A stretch of DNA of 64,000 nucleotides from Mesorhabditis belari (GCA_958450365.1 CAUEEP010000742.1:3655501-3719500); one strand, 5' to 3'. Counted from the stretch's first letter, positions 33,986-44,617 are shown. Made by a program: numbers and translations. The notes: generated by a model from the letters alone, not told the origin.

Positions 33986-34321
33986 TGGATCCTAAAGACT
34001 GGAGTTAGATCCTAAACAACCACAATCCATCTCTCACACATTGCTATCAATACTTTATTCTTTACATTAAAAAAAAGTAAAAACGGAACATGTTTAATTG
34101 ACAAAATGACAAACAGTAAACTTATTGAAGACAAGAAGAGAAAACTTGGATACTGCGATTGAAGAATAAATGAATTCTATTCAAATCAAATTCAACTTGT
34201 TAAACGATTGAATGAATGAACTCTTCCTTTTGTTCCATGATGCTCGCCTTTAGTTGAACATTTTGTTCTTAACGATGTTCTTAACGATTTCCTTAACGTT
34301 TTGAATCGTTTACAGAATTAG
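33986..34321. other. Intergenic, nothing recognised
   Basis: Upstream of the membrane-protein gene. No obvious core promoter or trans-splice acceptor stands out. Confidence 0.35.
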
Positions 34322-37300
34322 ATGGACGCTTATATCACCTATCGCTATGGAGAGTTGAACAATTTCACACATCCATCCGAATTATCCGGGATTTCAGGCA
34401 GAGGTTAGCTTTAATTGGAAAGCAAAATCTAGAAATCATTAGCCTCATTTTAAACATTTCTCCTTTCCTCTTAAACAGACTTATTTCAGGATGGTACATT
34501 GCCGGAGCTTTATTCTCTTATCTTTTGTGCATCTATTTATTTATCGTCTCATACACGATGCGTAGCTATATCAAGCACTCAGGTAACTCAAAAGACTCAA
34601 AAGCTATTCAAGATAGGGAAATTTTAAAGCAAAATACTTTAGAATTAATCTAAAATGGTTAGTTTAATAGGGTTTTTGATAATTTCGAGCTTTCATCGCC
34701 TTTCATCGCCAGCTTTCAGCTTTCATCTCCGCCGTTCTCTTTCTTCCAATGATCAACGTGTTCATTTTGGTCATTTCCGAATTCTCCGAATCGATGTAAG
34801 AAAGAGAAATCTTTTTTTAAAGCCACCTCTCAGATTATTCCTCAAATTGTACCATGTGATCGTGACAGCTGAATTCTTAACTTATGCTCTTTGCTCTCAA
34901 ATATTAATCACATCATTGTTTTCCGTGTTTTTTCAAGATTCGCCTGCGAATTGCACGTAAGTTAAACGTCAAAATTGAATGCTAAATGGAAATTTTGAAT
35001 ATTTAAACATACTCGCGTCTAAACAAAGCTAGTTAAGGCAAATCAAAGCTAGCTAAAGTTCAGCTTATCAACTGTTTTCTGATTCTATTCATTCACTCAC
35101 AAAACCAAGTGAAATTTCAGATTTGTCTATATGATTCTACCAATTTCTTCTCTTTGTCTATCATTTGGGCTCTACTTTGTGAAACATTTTCTTACTCTGC
35201 GAATCCTGACAATCGTTGTTTCAGCACTTCCCCTTGCCTGCACTCTAATGACTTTCGTTCTTTCACTTGTGGTGAGCTTTTCAACATTGTTTAGCAGTTC
35301 TCCTGGCAACTCGAAGCATCACTAGTCTTGGACCAAAATCTCTGTTACATAATAAAGTAAGGAATGGCAAAGAAAGATTTCCGAAGAGGGAATTGAACTC
35401 TCCTTTCTTGCTTTCCAGCCAAATGCTTTAACCATTGAGCTATCCGTTATCCTGTTACCGGAGAAGAAAGAGGAAAATAAAAGGAAGAAGAGAAAGCAAG
35501 AAGAGAAAGCAAGAAAGAGAAAGAAATACTCTTCAAAACCTACACAACTTCACAACACTTGAAGATAAAGTCTAAATTTATATAACTTGTAGAACTGAGC
35601 TTTTCTTGGTTTAACAACTTGTTTTTTAAGAGTATTACGAACAGATCAATCTGTTGGTAATACAAATCTGTTGGTAATACCAATCTGCTGGTAATACCAA
35701 TCTGCCGGTAATACCAATCTATTGGTAATACCAATCTGCTAATAATACCAATCTGCTGGTAATACAAATCTGTTGGTAATACCAATCTGCTGATAATACC
35801 AATCTGCTGGTAATACCAATCTTTTGCTAATACCAATATCAATCTGATCAATCGATCAATCAATCAACCGTGTTTTCAGCTGATTTTCTTAGCCGCAATG
35901 GGAAGACACCGAGACGAGATTTTAACGCCAGCTGTTCTCATTTTCTTCTCAATCTTTATCACTTTCTATGCAAATTGTAAGTTTAGAGTTGGCCTTTTCT
36001 ATCATAATGTTAGCGAAAATGGCTGCAAAGCTCAGTTTGAACTCTGTGAAAGGAAAAGTTTTGTCGAATTCTAGGGGTGAACTTTGTCTCAACGATTCAC
36101 TCGCTATTCGGTCCATACTCCGATGATCAGATCAAATTCTTTGTGATGGATCATCCAAAAACCCCACTTTTAGCAGGTTTGTAGCAAGTTTTGATAAGGA
36201 AGTTGATAAGGAAGTTAATAAGGAAGTTAATAAGGAAGTTGATAAGGAAGTTTGAGGAAGTTTGCTACAAGCATACATTATCCCTTTCATCATTCAGAAA
36301 TCCTGCATCCCCTTCTCCCAGCCGTTCTCTCCATCTTCCTCTTCATCGCCTTCGATCAATTCCGTCATCCGCTTCGTTTCGGTGGCGGTGTGGTGATTGG
36401 CGCTTTTCACAGCCAACTCTTGGTACTCTTTTCATCAAAGGTAGATTAGAATTAGAATATTTCTAGTAGACTTTCTAGTAGACTTTCTTCCTTTTTTTGT
36501 CTCCAATTTCAGGTTTTTCCTGTTTTTCTCAGCACCAATCCTTCAATTTTGAGTATTTTGATTAGCATTCGATACAGAATAAAATTGCCCGTCGAATGAT
36601 ATCAAAATTAACTCAAAATATATATGTCGTAGCCGCTAACGAAATTCAGCCGCTAACGAATGAGGGTATTTCCGGGCATCCAATCAAAAAGTCACCCACT
36701 TAAAAAATGTTCATAATACATATATTTTATAATAAATTTTTGAAATTAGCTCATTTGGTTCAGTAGAAAAAATTTTTTGAGTCCCCAAAGTTTAGGTTCA
36801 AAAATGCCCTGAAATAGCTATAAAAAATTTTCTACTGAGCCAAAAAACTTGCCTAATAGCTTATTTTGTAGCCAATTTGATGTAGTTTCTCAAGGTAAAG
36901 CTACATTAAACATTTGTTTTTCAAAGCTAGGAGAAAGAGGGCGAGGAACGACTTCAGTTGAACTCGGTCGCTGTTTTCACATTTGAGAATTGCCCTGAAT
37001 TTGTTCCTCGCCCTCTTTCTCCTACTTTCAATGAAAAATTGTTTTAGATGGCTTTACTTTAAGAATCTACATCAAATTGGCTACAAAATGAGCTATTAGG
37101 CAAGTTTTTTGGCTCAGTAGAAAATCTTTTATAGCCATTTTAGGGCATTTTTAAACCTAAGATTTGGGGGCTCAAAAAAATTTTTCTACTGAACCAAATG
37201 AGCTAATTTCAAAAATTTATTATAAAATATATGTATTATGAACATTTTTTATGTGGGTGACTTTTTGATTGGATGCCCGGAAATACCCTCATTCGTTAGC

Positions 37301-37746
37301 GGCTGAATTTCGTTAGCGGCTACGACATATATATATATCCATGCAAAGTTGTTGGCTAAAAACTTTTGTCTAAACCATTTGCTTCATAACTTTGCATAGA
37401 TATTATATTTTGAGCTAATTTTCGTATCATTCGACGGGCAATTTTATTCTGTATCGAATGCTAGTAAAAATACTCAAAATTAAAGGATCCGTGCTGAGAA
37501 AAACAGAAAAAACTTTAAATTGCAGAAAAAAAAGGAAGGCAGATGTTTTCGTTAGAAGTTTACTTTCGTTCGTTCGTTCATTACAGCTTTTGGGTGCTTG
37601 GGTGGAGTTCGTTTTGATCTATATTTTTGTTTTTTCTTGATTTTGAATCCTTATTCTTTCAGATTTGGCGAGCTCGAGGCGGTTCGACGACAGAAATCGA
37701 ACGGTTGGAACCCGAAGTTCCACCTGCAGAGATTCTATCCGTTTAA
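34322..37746 (+). CDS. Multi-pass membrane protein, family uncertain
   Basis: Nine exons with agreeing phases: 34322-34403, 34490-34582, 34720-34795, 34834-34956, 35121-35271, 35880-35976, 36075-36176, 36298-36440, 37663-37746; 316 residues. A short N-terminus with an N-F-T glycosylation sequon is followed by seven or eight hydrophobic segments, for example WYIAGALFSYLLCIYLFIV, AFISAVLFLPMINVFILVI, FVYMILPISSLCLSFGLYF, TPAVLIFFSIFITFY and LHPLLPAVLSIFLFIAF, then a charged tail (IERLEPEVPPAEILSV). It could be a nematode 7-TM receptor or resemble the organic-solute-transporter-alpha/TMEM184 group; I recognise no decisive motif. Introns 5, 7 and 8 hold a satellite, a 12-base repeat and a 1-kb fold-back. 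AATAAA at 37819. The gene model is more certain than the function. Confidence 0.7.
35375..35447 (-). other. tRNA-like pseudogene in intron 5
   Basis: On the minus strand GATAGCTCAATGGTTAAAGC (D-arm) and AGAGTTCAATTCCCTC (T-arm) are well placed, but the acceptor ends do not pair. Probably a decayed tRNA or SINE head. Confidence 0.5.
35645..35832. repeat. CAATCTGCTGGTAATAC 17-bp repeat in intron 5
   Basis: About eleven imperfect units ending about 45 bases before the acceptor of exon 6. Confidence 0.9.
36190..36256. repeat. 12-bp repeat TTGATAAGGAAG in intron 7
   Basis: Five units of TTGATAAGGAAG/TTAATAAGGAAG in a short intron. TGATAAGG happens to match a GATA-factor site. Confidence 0.75.
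36512..37513. mobile_element. 1-kb fold-back element in intron 8
   Basis: The two arms of about 450 bases are inverted copies, from TTTTTCTCAGCACCAATCCT at the left to its complement (AGGATCCGTGCTGAGAAAAA) at the right, around a centre near 36970. The inner arms contain GAGGGCGAGGAACGA. No protein coding. Confidence 0.85.
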
Positions 37747-37794
37747 ATTTAGAGATTCTTATCTTAAGATATCTTAAGATAAGAATCTCTAAAT
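37747..37794. repeat. Perfect 48-bp palindrome directly after a stop codon
   Basis: A 24-base arm starting ATTTAGAGATTCTTATC is followed with no spacer by its exact complement, centred between 37770 and 37771. It begins at the base after the TAA of the membrane-protein gene and ends 24 bases before AATAAA, so the 3' UTR would fold into a long hairpin. Confidence 0.95.
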
Positions 37795-38193
37795 CCTTAT
37801 CATTCTCGTTCTTTTGGAAATAAATTATATCTATTTTTAAAATTTTACATCAATTTCTCGATAAAGCTAAAGAAAAAAATCAGCATGAGAATTGGCGCAT
37901 GGGAGAAGAAAAGAAAAAAGACAATAGATTTGTCAGAATAGGAAGACAGATGTTTTCGTTAGAAGTTTAATTTTAGTACAGCTTTTGCGCACAGAAAAGA
38001 CGATAGATTTGTCTGGATTTTTCGCGCGAATTTTCTCGAGAAATCTATTGTTCGGTTTACAAATTTCTAATGAAAAATCTCTAAATCTACATATAAATAA
38101 AGAAAGGCAAGGAGGAAAGGAAAAAAATTTCAACTATTCCAGCGTTCAATTGGTGATTCAAGGCAAAACCTACACAATTCACCCGCAAAACTA

Positions 38194-38692
38194 TTGGGTT
38201 GATGCATAATTATCCGGACTTCTTTTTGCGTGCTTGTATCTTTTTTGTTTTGAAAGCTTATCATGCTCTACCACTTCGAAAAGGGATGGTCTGCCGCAGA
38301 GTCGTTTCGCGATCTCAAAGAACTGGAGAAACCCCAACGGACTACCACGTCAATCGATCGCTCAAAAATTGGCAAACAAATAAGATCTACAACGATTTGG
38401 ATGACTTGATAGACGATGTTAAAGCGTGGATTGCCTCCAAAGATCGTTTATTCTTCGCTCGTGGAATCGATCATCTTCCAAGCAAATGGCAATCAGTTAT
38501 TGATGTAGGCGGTGAATATGCTCCAGAATAATCAATTAAACATATTTTTCTAACTATTTATGTTATTTTTTGTTAAATAAAATCATTTATAAAAGAAGTC
38601 CGGATAATTATGCATCAACCCAATATTTATGTTATTTTTTGTTAAATAAAATCATTTATAAAAGAAGTCCGGATAATTATGCATCAACCCAA
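38194..38692 (+). mobile_element. Deleted mariner element inserted in asp-D exon
   Basis: Terminal repeat TTGGGTTGATGCATAATTAT with its inverse at 38590-38623, and again at 38659-38692 because the last 69 bases are tandemly duplicated. TA flanks both sides (38192-38193, 38693-38694). It encodes only a mariner transposase C-terminus (DVKAWIASKDRLFFARGI, LPSKWQSVIDVGGEY, in-frame to 38531). Confidence 0.85.
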
Positions 38693-38718
38693 TATCTGAT
38701 CGATCAGCAGAATGGGTA

Positions 38719-38768
38719 AACTGTTCAATTCAATTCAATTCAATTCAATTCAATTCAATTCAATTCAA
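38719..38768. repeat. AATTC pentamer repeat
   Basis: About nine copies of CAATT inside the intron between the first two asp-D exons. Confidence 0.8.
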
Positions 38769-39136
38769 TCGGAAACTGTTCAATTGGAATTTTTAAAATT
38801 TTAGCGAATGCTTGGTGGCTTTTATGTCGTGGAGCTTCTGGAATTTTGGTAAAAAAGAAGGGTCAAATCCATCGATCCCTTGTCTTTTAGGTGATCCATG
38901 GATCCGGCAGTATTGCCAAATCTTTGACTATCAAAAGCTTCGCATCGGACTAGCTCCAGCAATTTGGTGGTAGTTGATTGGATTGAATGTTTTAATAAAA
39001 ACAGAAACTTCTGTGTTCTCACACCGTATAGCTTTACTGATTGGATTGAGTTTAACTTCTGATTACAGACAACAAAGATTGGATAATTGATGGAATTTCT
39101 TTAAAAAATGATACAGTGAGGCATTTGCCAATATTA

Positions 39137-39351
39137 CCATATTTTCTCTAGTAGTAGTGCACCCGGCCGAGCCGAGTTGGTGACTATTTTACGGTTTCCA
39201 AGCTTTTGCAGAAGCTCAACACTCTAATCCCCATCTCATCGTCAGCTACATTTTCCGATCCCACATCGATAGGTTCTGATCAGCGGTTTTCGAGATTTCG
39301 AGGAATTTCGGCGAAGCTTTGGGTGCACTACTATTAGAGAGAAGACGGTAT
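39137..39351. mobile_element. MITE with AGTAGTGCACCC ends, copy 1
   Basis: About 215 bases ending in inverted CTCTAGTAGTAGTGCACCC-like repeats, with a conserved interior (CGAGTTGGTGACTATTTTAC, GTTTCCAAGCTTT). Other copies: 58098-58290 and 58543-58762; partial ones at 39590-39670 and 39922-40110. Confidence 0.75.
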
Positions 39352-39463
39352 ATTATTTCAGGTTAGGCTAGTAGATCAGACTGATCGAACTATAATATTG
39401 GTGCAATAGATTAGAATCTTAGATAGTAAACGGTATTAATTTCTTATAGCTTATTCAATAAAC

Positions 39464-39568
39464 CGGTTCACAGCCATCCCCAAACGAGATCCATTGTTGG
39501 CGTTGTGATGGAAGCCTCCCCACCGTGCTCCAACAGCCAGCATCGTGTCCAATATAGTACAAGTACAC
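39464..39568 (-). pseudogene. Orphan astacin-like metalloprotease exon
   Basis: An open exon of exactly 35 codons in phase 0 on the minus strand, between an AG acceptor (CATCTAG) and a GT donor, encodes YIGHDAGCWSTVGRL...WISFGDGCEP. This matches the region just before the zinc-binding HExxH helix of astacins, where GC.S.VGR...Q..S.G.GC is typical. I find no neighbouring exon with HExxH on either side, so it looks like an isolated remnant. The assignment rests on this short motif only. Confidence 0.5.
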
Positions 39569-39589
39569 CTAGATGCTTCTGATTCTGAT

Positions 39590-40377
39590 AGAGATTCTGA
39601 TAAGCGGTTCTCGAGTTTTCGAGCAATTTAGACAAAGCTCAAGGTGCACTACTATTAGAGAAAATACGTTATTAGCCTATTGCAGCCTTTTAATGTCTCG
39701 TTTTTTTGCTTAAATTTTTAAAATTTGATTTTCTCTTCTTTTCTTCTCTTCTCTTTCTCAATAAACGTTCTTTCAATTTTCAATTCATTTTCATTGATTC
39801 CTGCTTCACTTTTGAGCTTAAACATCAAAAAGTTTTAAACCAAAGTATGCTTGAATCATTGATCGATCTTTCTAATTGATTGTTGTGAAGCGAAAAGAAC
39901 ATCAAAAAGCTGCAATAGGCTAATATCGTATTCTCTCTGATAGTAATGCACCCGGCCGAGCCGAGTTGGTGACTATTTTACCGTTTCCAAGCTTTCGCAG
40001 AAGCTCAACACTCAAATCCCCCACAAGATCTCATCGATCTTTCTAATTGATTGTTGTGAAGCGAAAAGAACAACAAAAAGCTGCAATAGGCTAATACCGT
40101 ATTCGTAAAAAAAAGAACAGTCAGATTTTTGCACCTGATCTTGAAAAAAAACCGGTTCATTCCAAAGAATACAAAATGATAAGAGAATCTTGTGATTGGG
40201 ATTTGATTGGGATTTTTAATCAAGCCAAGAAATCAAAGTATCAAAAAACATTCAACAAAACAAACATTAAATGAAAAAAAGTTAAATGTTTAAAGTCTAG
40301 GCACATTATTGGATATTTAACAATTTCCCAAAGAAGGAAAAGACAGACATATTCAAGTTAGAAGACAGGAAAAGCTT
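39590..40377. other. Intergenic, fragments of MITE copies
   Basis: Pieces of the AGTAGTGCACCC element and a repeated block (TTTCTAATTGATTGTTGTGAAGCG at about 39870, 40039 and similarly at 58487). No exon supported. Confidence 0.5.
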
Positions 40378-40640
40378 GACTTCTGACGAGCTCAGCTTCA
40401 CAAGTCTGCTTGTCTTTTCTTCTTATAGAAGCTCTGTCTCAGCTTGGCTTCTGTCGAGCTCAGCTTCTCAAATGTCTGCTTGTCTTTTTCTTATAGAAGC
40501 TCTGTTTCAGCTTGGCTTCTGACGAGCTCAGCTTCACAAGTCTGTTTGTCTTTTTTCTTATAGAAGCTTTGTCTCAGCTTGGCTTCTGTCGAGCTCAACT
40601 TCTCAAGTCTGCTTGTCTTTTTTCTTATAAAAGCTCTGTC
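40378..40640. repeat. Minisatellite of about 63 bp, four copies
   Basis: Units built around CTTGGCTTCTGACGAGCTCA, TTCACAAGTCTGCTTGTC and TTATAGAAGCTCTGTCTCAG; copy differences are few. Confidence 0.9.
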
Positions 40641-40731
40641 TATATGTCTGTCTATATAAAACTTGACTCTTAGACTAGAGTTTCGCCTATTCTTTTGCAA
40701 ACAACACGTTTTTTGCCCTAGTGTTGATGCA

Positions 40732-41103
40732 ATGAGCAATACAAAAAGGCCATCAGTTTCCCCATTTCACGAGTTGACGTCAAGTTCATCAAATTCAGAT
40801 AAAGATAAAAGTTTTCCAAAATTTTTTCTTTAGATCCGCTTTTCCTTTATTTTTATGTCTCTATACCGATTTTTCAGCAAAAAAATCGTCCAGAAAGCCA
40901 CCAATAAAAATTATCAGTAATTTGAGCGCTTTTCGAGACGTGTTTTACGGGCGATCGGATTGGCCTCGGTATAAAGCGCAAAATCAAGCTGCAGATAAGG
41001 GGAAAGAGGTTTTTTTCTGATTTTTTTGATTCTTTATTACATTAGTGTTTCTTTGTAGGTTTTTAGCTCAAATAGAAACAGTACAAGTCTTGTTTTGGTT
41101 TGA
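40732..41103 (+). CDS. Possible small three-exon gene, unknown function
   Basis: ATG at 40732. Exons 40732-40810, 40878-41008 and 41059-41103 fit GT-AG junctions with agreeing phases (1, 0) and give 84 residues ending in TGA. The protein starts MSNTKRPSVSPFHELTSSSS, is Ser/Lys-rich in the first third, then has a mixed segment SNLSAFRDVFYGRSDWPRYK, and ends TSLVLV. No signal peptide, membrane segment or domain recognised. The second exon is 43 codons of ordinary composition in a region otherwise poor in open frames. The last donor (GAG/GTTTTT) is weak; without it the frame stops a few codons later anyway. It lies 420 bases before asp-C. Confidence 0.4.
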
Positions 41104-41154
41104 TTTTGCCTTGAATTTTGTTTCTTTCATCTTCTAACTTCACTTGAACACTTC

Positions 41155-41352
41155 TATACCGTACCGTACTCTTTACGAAAGCTACCGTACTCTGCTCTAA
41201 AAGCTACCGTACTCTCTAAAAGCTACCGTACTCTTCTCTAAAAGCTACCGTACTCTCTTCTAGAAGCTACCGTACTCTTCTCTAAAAGCTACCGTACTCT
41301 TCTCTAGCAGCTACCGTACGCTTCTCTAAAAGCTACCGTACTCTTCTCTAAA
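41155..41352. repeat. 22-bp minisatellite upstream of asp-C
   Basis: About nine units of CTACCGTACTCTTCTCTAAA type ending 170 bases before the asp-C start. Its position could affect the promoter; no direct evidence. Confidence 0.9.
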
Positions 41353-41522
41353 AGCTATCTATTCTTTCATCCTTATGACTGATCCCTTTACACTTATGAC
41401 AACAGGAAAGCAGTCATCTATGCTATCTGATTTGAAATCTGACATGTATCTAAACTTATCTTTAAACTATTCACTTCCTACTTCTAGATATCTTTTGAAT
41501 AATTCTATTTCCCTTTTCAGGT

Positions 41523-44500
41523 ATGAGAGCCTTGACCTTGTTGGCCCTTGTGGGCTGTGCTGCGGCCGCCGTCTATCAGCATCCACTCATGTGGCAAGAG
41601 GCTAAAATGTTCAAAATGATGAGGTAACTGGAGAAAGAAGATCTAAACAATAAGATCTAAAAAATAAGATCTACAACTATATTAAGATCTAAAGACTCTT
41701 GAAAACATCCAAGCTATCGTCAGAGCTTAAAATTTGAACTCAAACTGACTCAAGCTAAACGTTAAGATCAAGGTGACATTAAAATCTTTATAACTTTCTA
41801 GCTATTCTTTGTCATGCTAAATCTTGGTTTTATATCAATTCTTATCTTTTATTTCTTTTTCTAGAACCGGCGAATGGTCCACCTATCGCCAGTACAAGGA
41901 CTCACTCCGTGTTTCGCGTGGAGCCGTTCGTGCCAATCTTCCACAAACGGTAGCTTCTTTTATAGCAACTGAAGCTGATAATAAGGATTATTTGTTGTTG
42001 ATAACTCTCGAATTCCACTAAATCTGAATACATTTAAAAGCTTTCCAGGTTTTGGACTATGATGACTTTGAGTACGTTGGAAATGTGACCGCCGGAACGC
42101 CACCACAGCAATTCGTCGTCGTGCTCGACACCGGATCAGCAAACTTCTGGATCCCGGCCACGAACTGCGAGTGAGTTCTCAATTTTTAAAGCAATGATAT
42201 CTGCTGCTATTCGTTTTTCCAGAAAAAAAAACTGGATTCAATAGTAGAAGACTGAAAATCTCCATTTCGCACAATCTCAAATGCACAATTTCAGCAACTC
42301 GTGCCGTGGAAAATCGAAATATGACTCGAGCAAGTCGTCCACATACAAAGCCAACGGACAATCCTGGTCCATTCAATATGGATCGGGTGACGCTCGCGGA
42401 ACCCTCGTCCAAGACACAATGACTTTCGGAGGAATCGGTAAGTGCCTCCTTTACTTTAATAAGCTTGAAATTTGAAAACATTTTACTAAACTAAACCAAA
42501 CTAAGAGCTATGAAGGAAAACAAAAACTTTAGGCGAAAACCAATTGCAAATCCCGAACACCGTCATTGGACAGGCTACCCATATCTCGGCCGATTTTTCT
42601 CAAGATCCAACCGACGGTATTCTCGGATTGGCTTTCCAATCGTTGGCTGTTGACAACGTTGTGCCACCACTCCAAAACGCTTGGTCTCAAGGTTTGGAGT
42701 TAAAGTTTTGAATATAAACAAAGACAAAATAAAAGCTCGGCTCTTTAAGGTTTAAGGGACTTTTAAAGCATCTTTTTAATCATCTTTTGTCTTTTAAGTC
42801 GAGCTTTATATGTTTAGAACTTACTACAAAGAAATAGATTCGTTTACTTTTATTAGATTTTAAAAGAACACATTCTAGACTTTCAAATGAGTTTAAATCG
42901 AGCGAAATTGTCTTGAGAATCTAAAACTTTTGCTTGACTTATCTTTCAAAAGTCCCCAAGCTACCCAAGAGCTGAAGCTTCTATTAGAATGTTTATGATA
43001 ACTCCTTTATCTATCTATCTATCTATCTATCTAGGAATCCTCGACCAACCCCTTTTCACTGTCTACTTGATGCACCGTGGCGCCATGGAGGGAATCAAAG
43101 GCGGAGTGTTCACCTATGGAGCCATCGACATGACCAACTGTGATTCAACTCAGCAGAACTTCGTCCAACTCACCTCGCCAACTTATTGGCAATTCCGAGT
43201 AAGAGGACAACTCGTTTTTTAACCAAATTTTCTTATTAGGTCACTCAATTCAAACTTGGAAGCTACACCCAAACGAAGAACTACGATGTGATCTCTGACA
43301 CCGGTACCTCGCTCATCGCTGGACCCCAAGCCATCACTGATCAATTGGCCAAAGCCGCTGGAGCCACTGTGAGTGCTAAAATATGCTATAAGTTTTCGGA
43401 ATACGAAAATGACTCAATCTAGAACTTTGGAGTCACTGTGAGTACATAACTTACCGTAATACTCTTTCATTGGATATTGTTTGTCAATAAGTATTGGGTT
43501 GAGTTCCTTTGAGTACAAGGAAAGGCTGAGCTAAGCTGGGTGAGCTGGGCTGGCTGAGCTAAGCTGGTTGAGCTGAGCTGTCTGAGCTGAGACTGGCTGA
43601 GCTGAGCTGAGCTGGCTGAGCTGAGACTGGCTGAGCTGAGACTAGCTGAGCTGAGACTAGCTGAGCTGAGACTAGCTGAGCTGGGCTGGCTGAGCTGGGC
43701 TGGCTGAACTGAGCTGGCTGAGCCGGCCGAATACTATGCCACCTATACCATTTGACGCAGAATTTTATGCTGATTCCGAATATGTATTCCGTTTTTGCGA
43801 AATGGCAATCTGCTAGGAGTTATAAGCGTCAAAAGTTTTGTTAGGACTCTAAAAATGTAGCCATTTGGGTCTTAGCGGTTTCTTTGCGGGGTCGATTCTG
43901 TGCAGCGGTGGCCAAGTGGTGCGGCCTTTGTTTCCGGAGCGAGCTCTCGCAAAATTCGACCCCTACCTCGAACTTTCCTTTTGCTTTTTTTCAAGAAGTG
44001 CTGACTAGTGTTCTTTTGTGCACTTAAAAAAACCTTAGACGCTTATAACGCTTATGACAATTAGCCAATCTAGTAACTCATAAATAGCTAGCGAAATATG
44101 AATACATGACTGAGCTGGATATCTATTTGCCCAATATCTATCTAACTTTATATCTATCTTTAGTATGATTCCCGTGACGGAATCTACACAATGCCATGCA
44201 GTGCCTCTCCCGGAACCCTCGACTTGACAATCGGCGGAATTGTCTACTCAATCCAAAAGGTCAACTTCGTCTTGGACTCAGGAGACGGTGGAAAGACTTG
44301 CTATTTCGGAATTTTCCCCTTCAACTTGGGAGCTTTCGGTGAGCGTTTGGGAAAGTGTTTTTCACATTGTTTCGTACTTGGCAAGCTTAAAAGTAGAAAT
44401 GCTAGCATATAAAAGCTCTTTTATCAATGATTTATCAAATCAAATCAAATTTTCAGGCCCACAATGGATCTTGGGAGACCCATTCATCCGCCAATTCTGC

Positions 44501-44560
44501 AACATTTACGACTTCAACCAACAACGCATTGGTTTCATGCCATCGAAGCAACCAAACTAA
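41523..44560 (+). CDS. asp: asp-C: secreted aspartic protease (family A1), intact
   Basis: Nine exons, all GT-AG with agreeing phases: 41523-41623, 41865-41949, 42049-42170, 42295-42437, 42533-42691, 43035-43198, 43240-43368, 44164-44338, 44457-44560; 393 residues. Signal peptide MRALTLLALVGCAAA, a propeptide of about 50 residues, catalytic VVLDTGSANFWIP (Asp89) and ISDTGTSLIAGP (Asp278), flap IQYGSGDARG, and C-terminal WILGDPFIRQFC. It lacks the cysteine-rich insert of asp-A/B and is closer to the usual pepsin/cathepsin D layout. It probably acts in the gut lumen or lysosome. TTTTCAG two bases before the ATG may be a trans-splice acceptor. The intron after exon 7 holds a GCTGAG module. AATAAA at 44612. 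No damage seen. Confidence 0.95.
43450..44000 (+). repeat. GCTGAG-repeat module with tRNA-like segment, copy 3
   Basis: In intron 7 of asp-C: leader CTTACCGTAATACTCTTTCA, GCTGAG repeats (43515-43725), GGCCGAATACTATGCC, the dispersed motif (43752-43785), and a tRNA-like stretch (about 43895-43970, GCAGCGGTGGCCAAGTGG). Same order as at 30535-30960. Confidence 0.75.
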
Positions 44561-44617
44561 AAATTTTAACCTTTTAACCTCAACTTTATCACCTTGTATA
44601 TAAGTAAAAGAAATAAA

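Larger units (their letters stand above)
38143..38973 (+). pseudogene. asp: asp-D: aspartic protease 3' fragment split by a mariner element
   Basis: Three exons survive: 38143-38193 plus 38695-38715 (one exon split by the transposon), 38805-38848, and 38891-38973. Phases agree (2, 1) and all visible splice sites are GT-AG. They encode QLVIQGKTYTIHPQNY, then across the insertion LIDQQNG, then ECLVAFMSWSFWNF, then GDPWIRQYCQIFDYQKLRIG and a short tail to TAG. These align with the last quarter of asp-A (ILGDPFIRQYCHVFDY). No upstream exons are found between here and the membrane-protein gene, so neither catalytic Asp is present. AATAAA is near 38991. Apparently a partial duplication later hit by a transposon. 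Confidence 0.75.

Noticed and set aside
40378..40640. Regular units of about 63 bp considered as a CRISPR-like array
   Set aside because: The whole unit repeats with no unique spacers, and the window is clearly eukaryotic.
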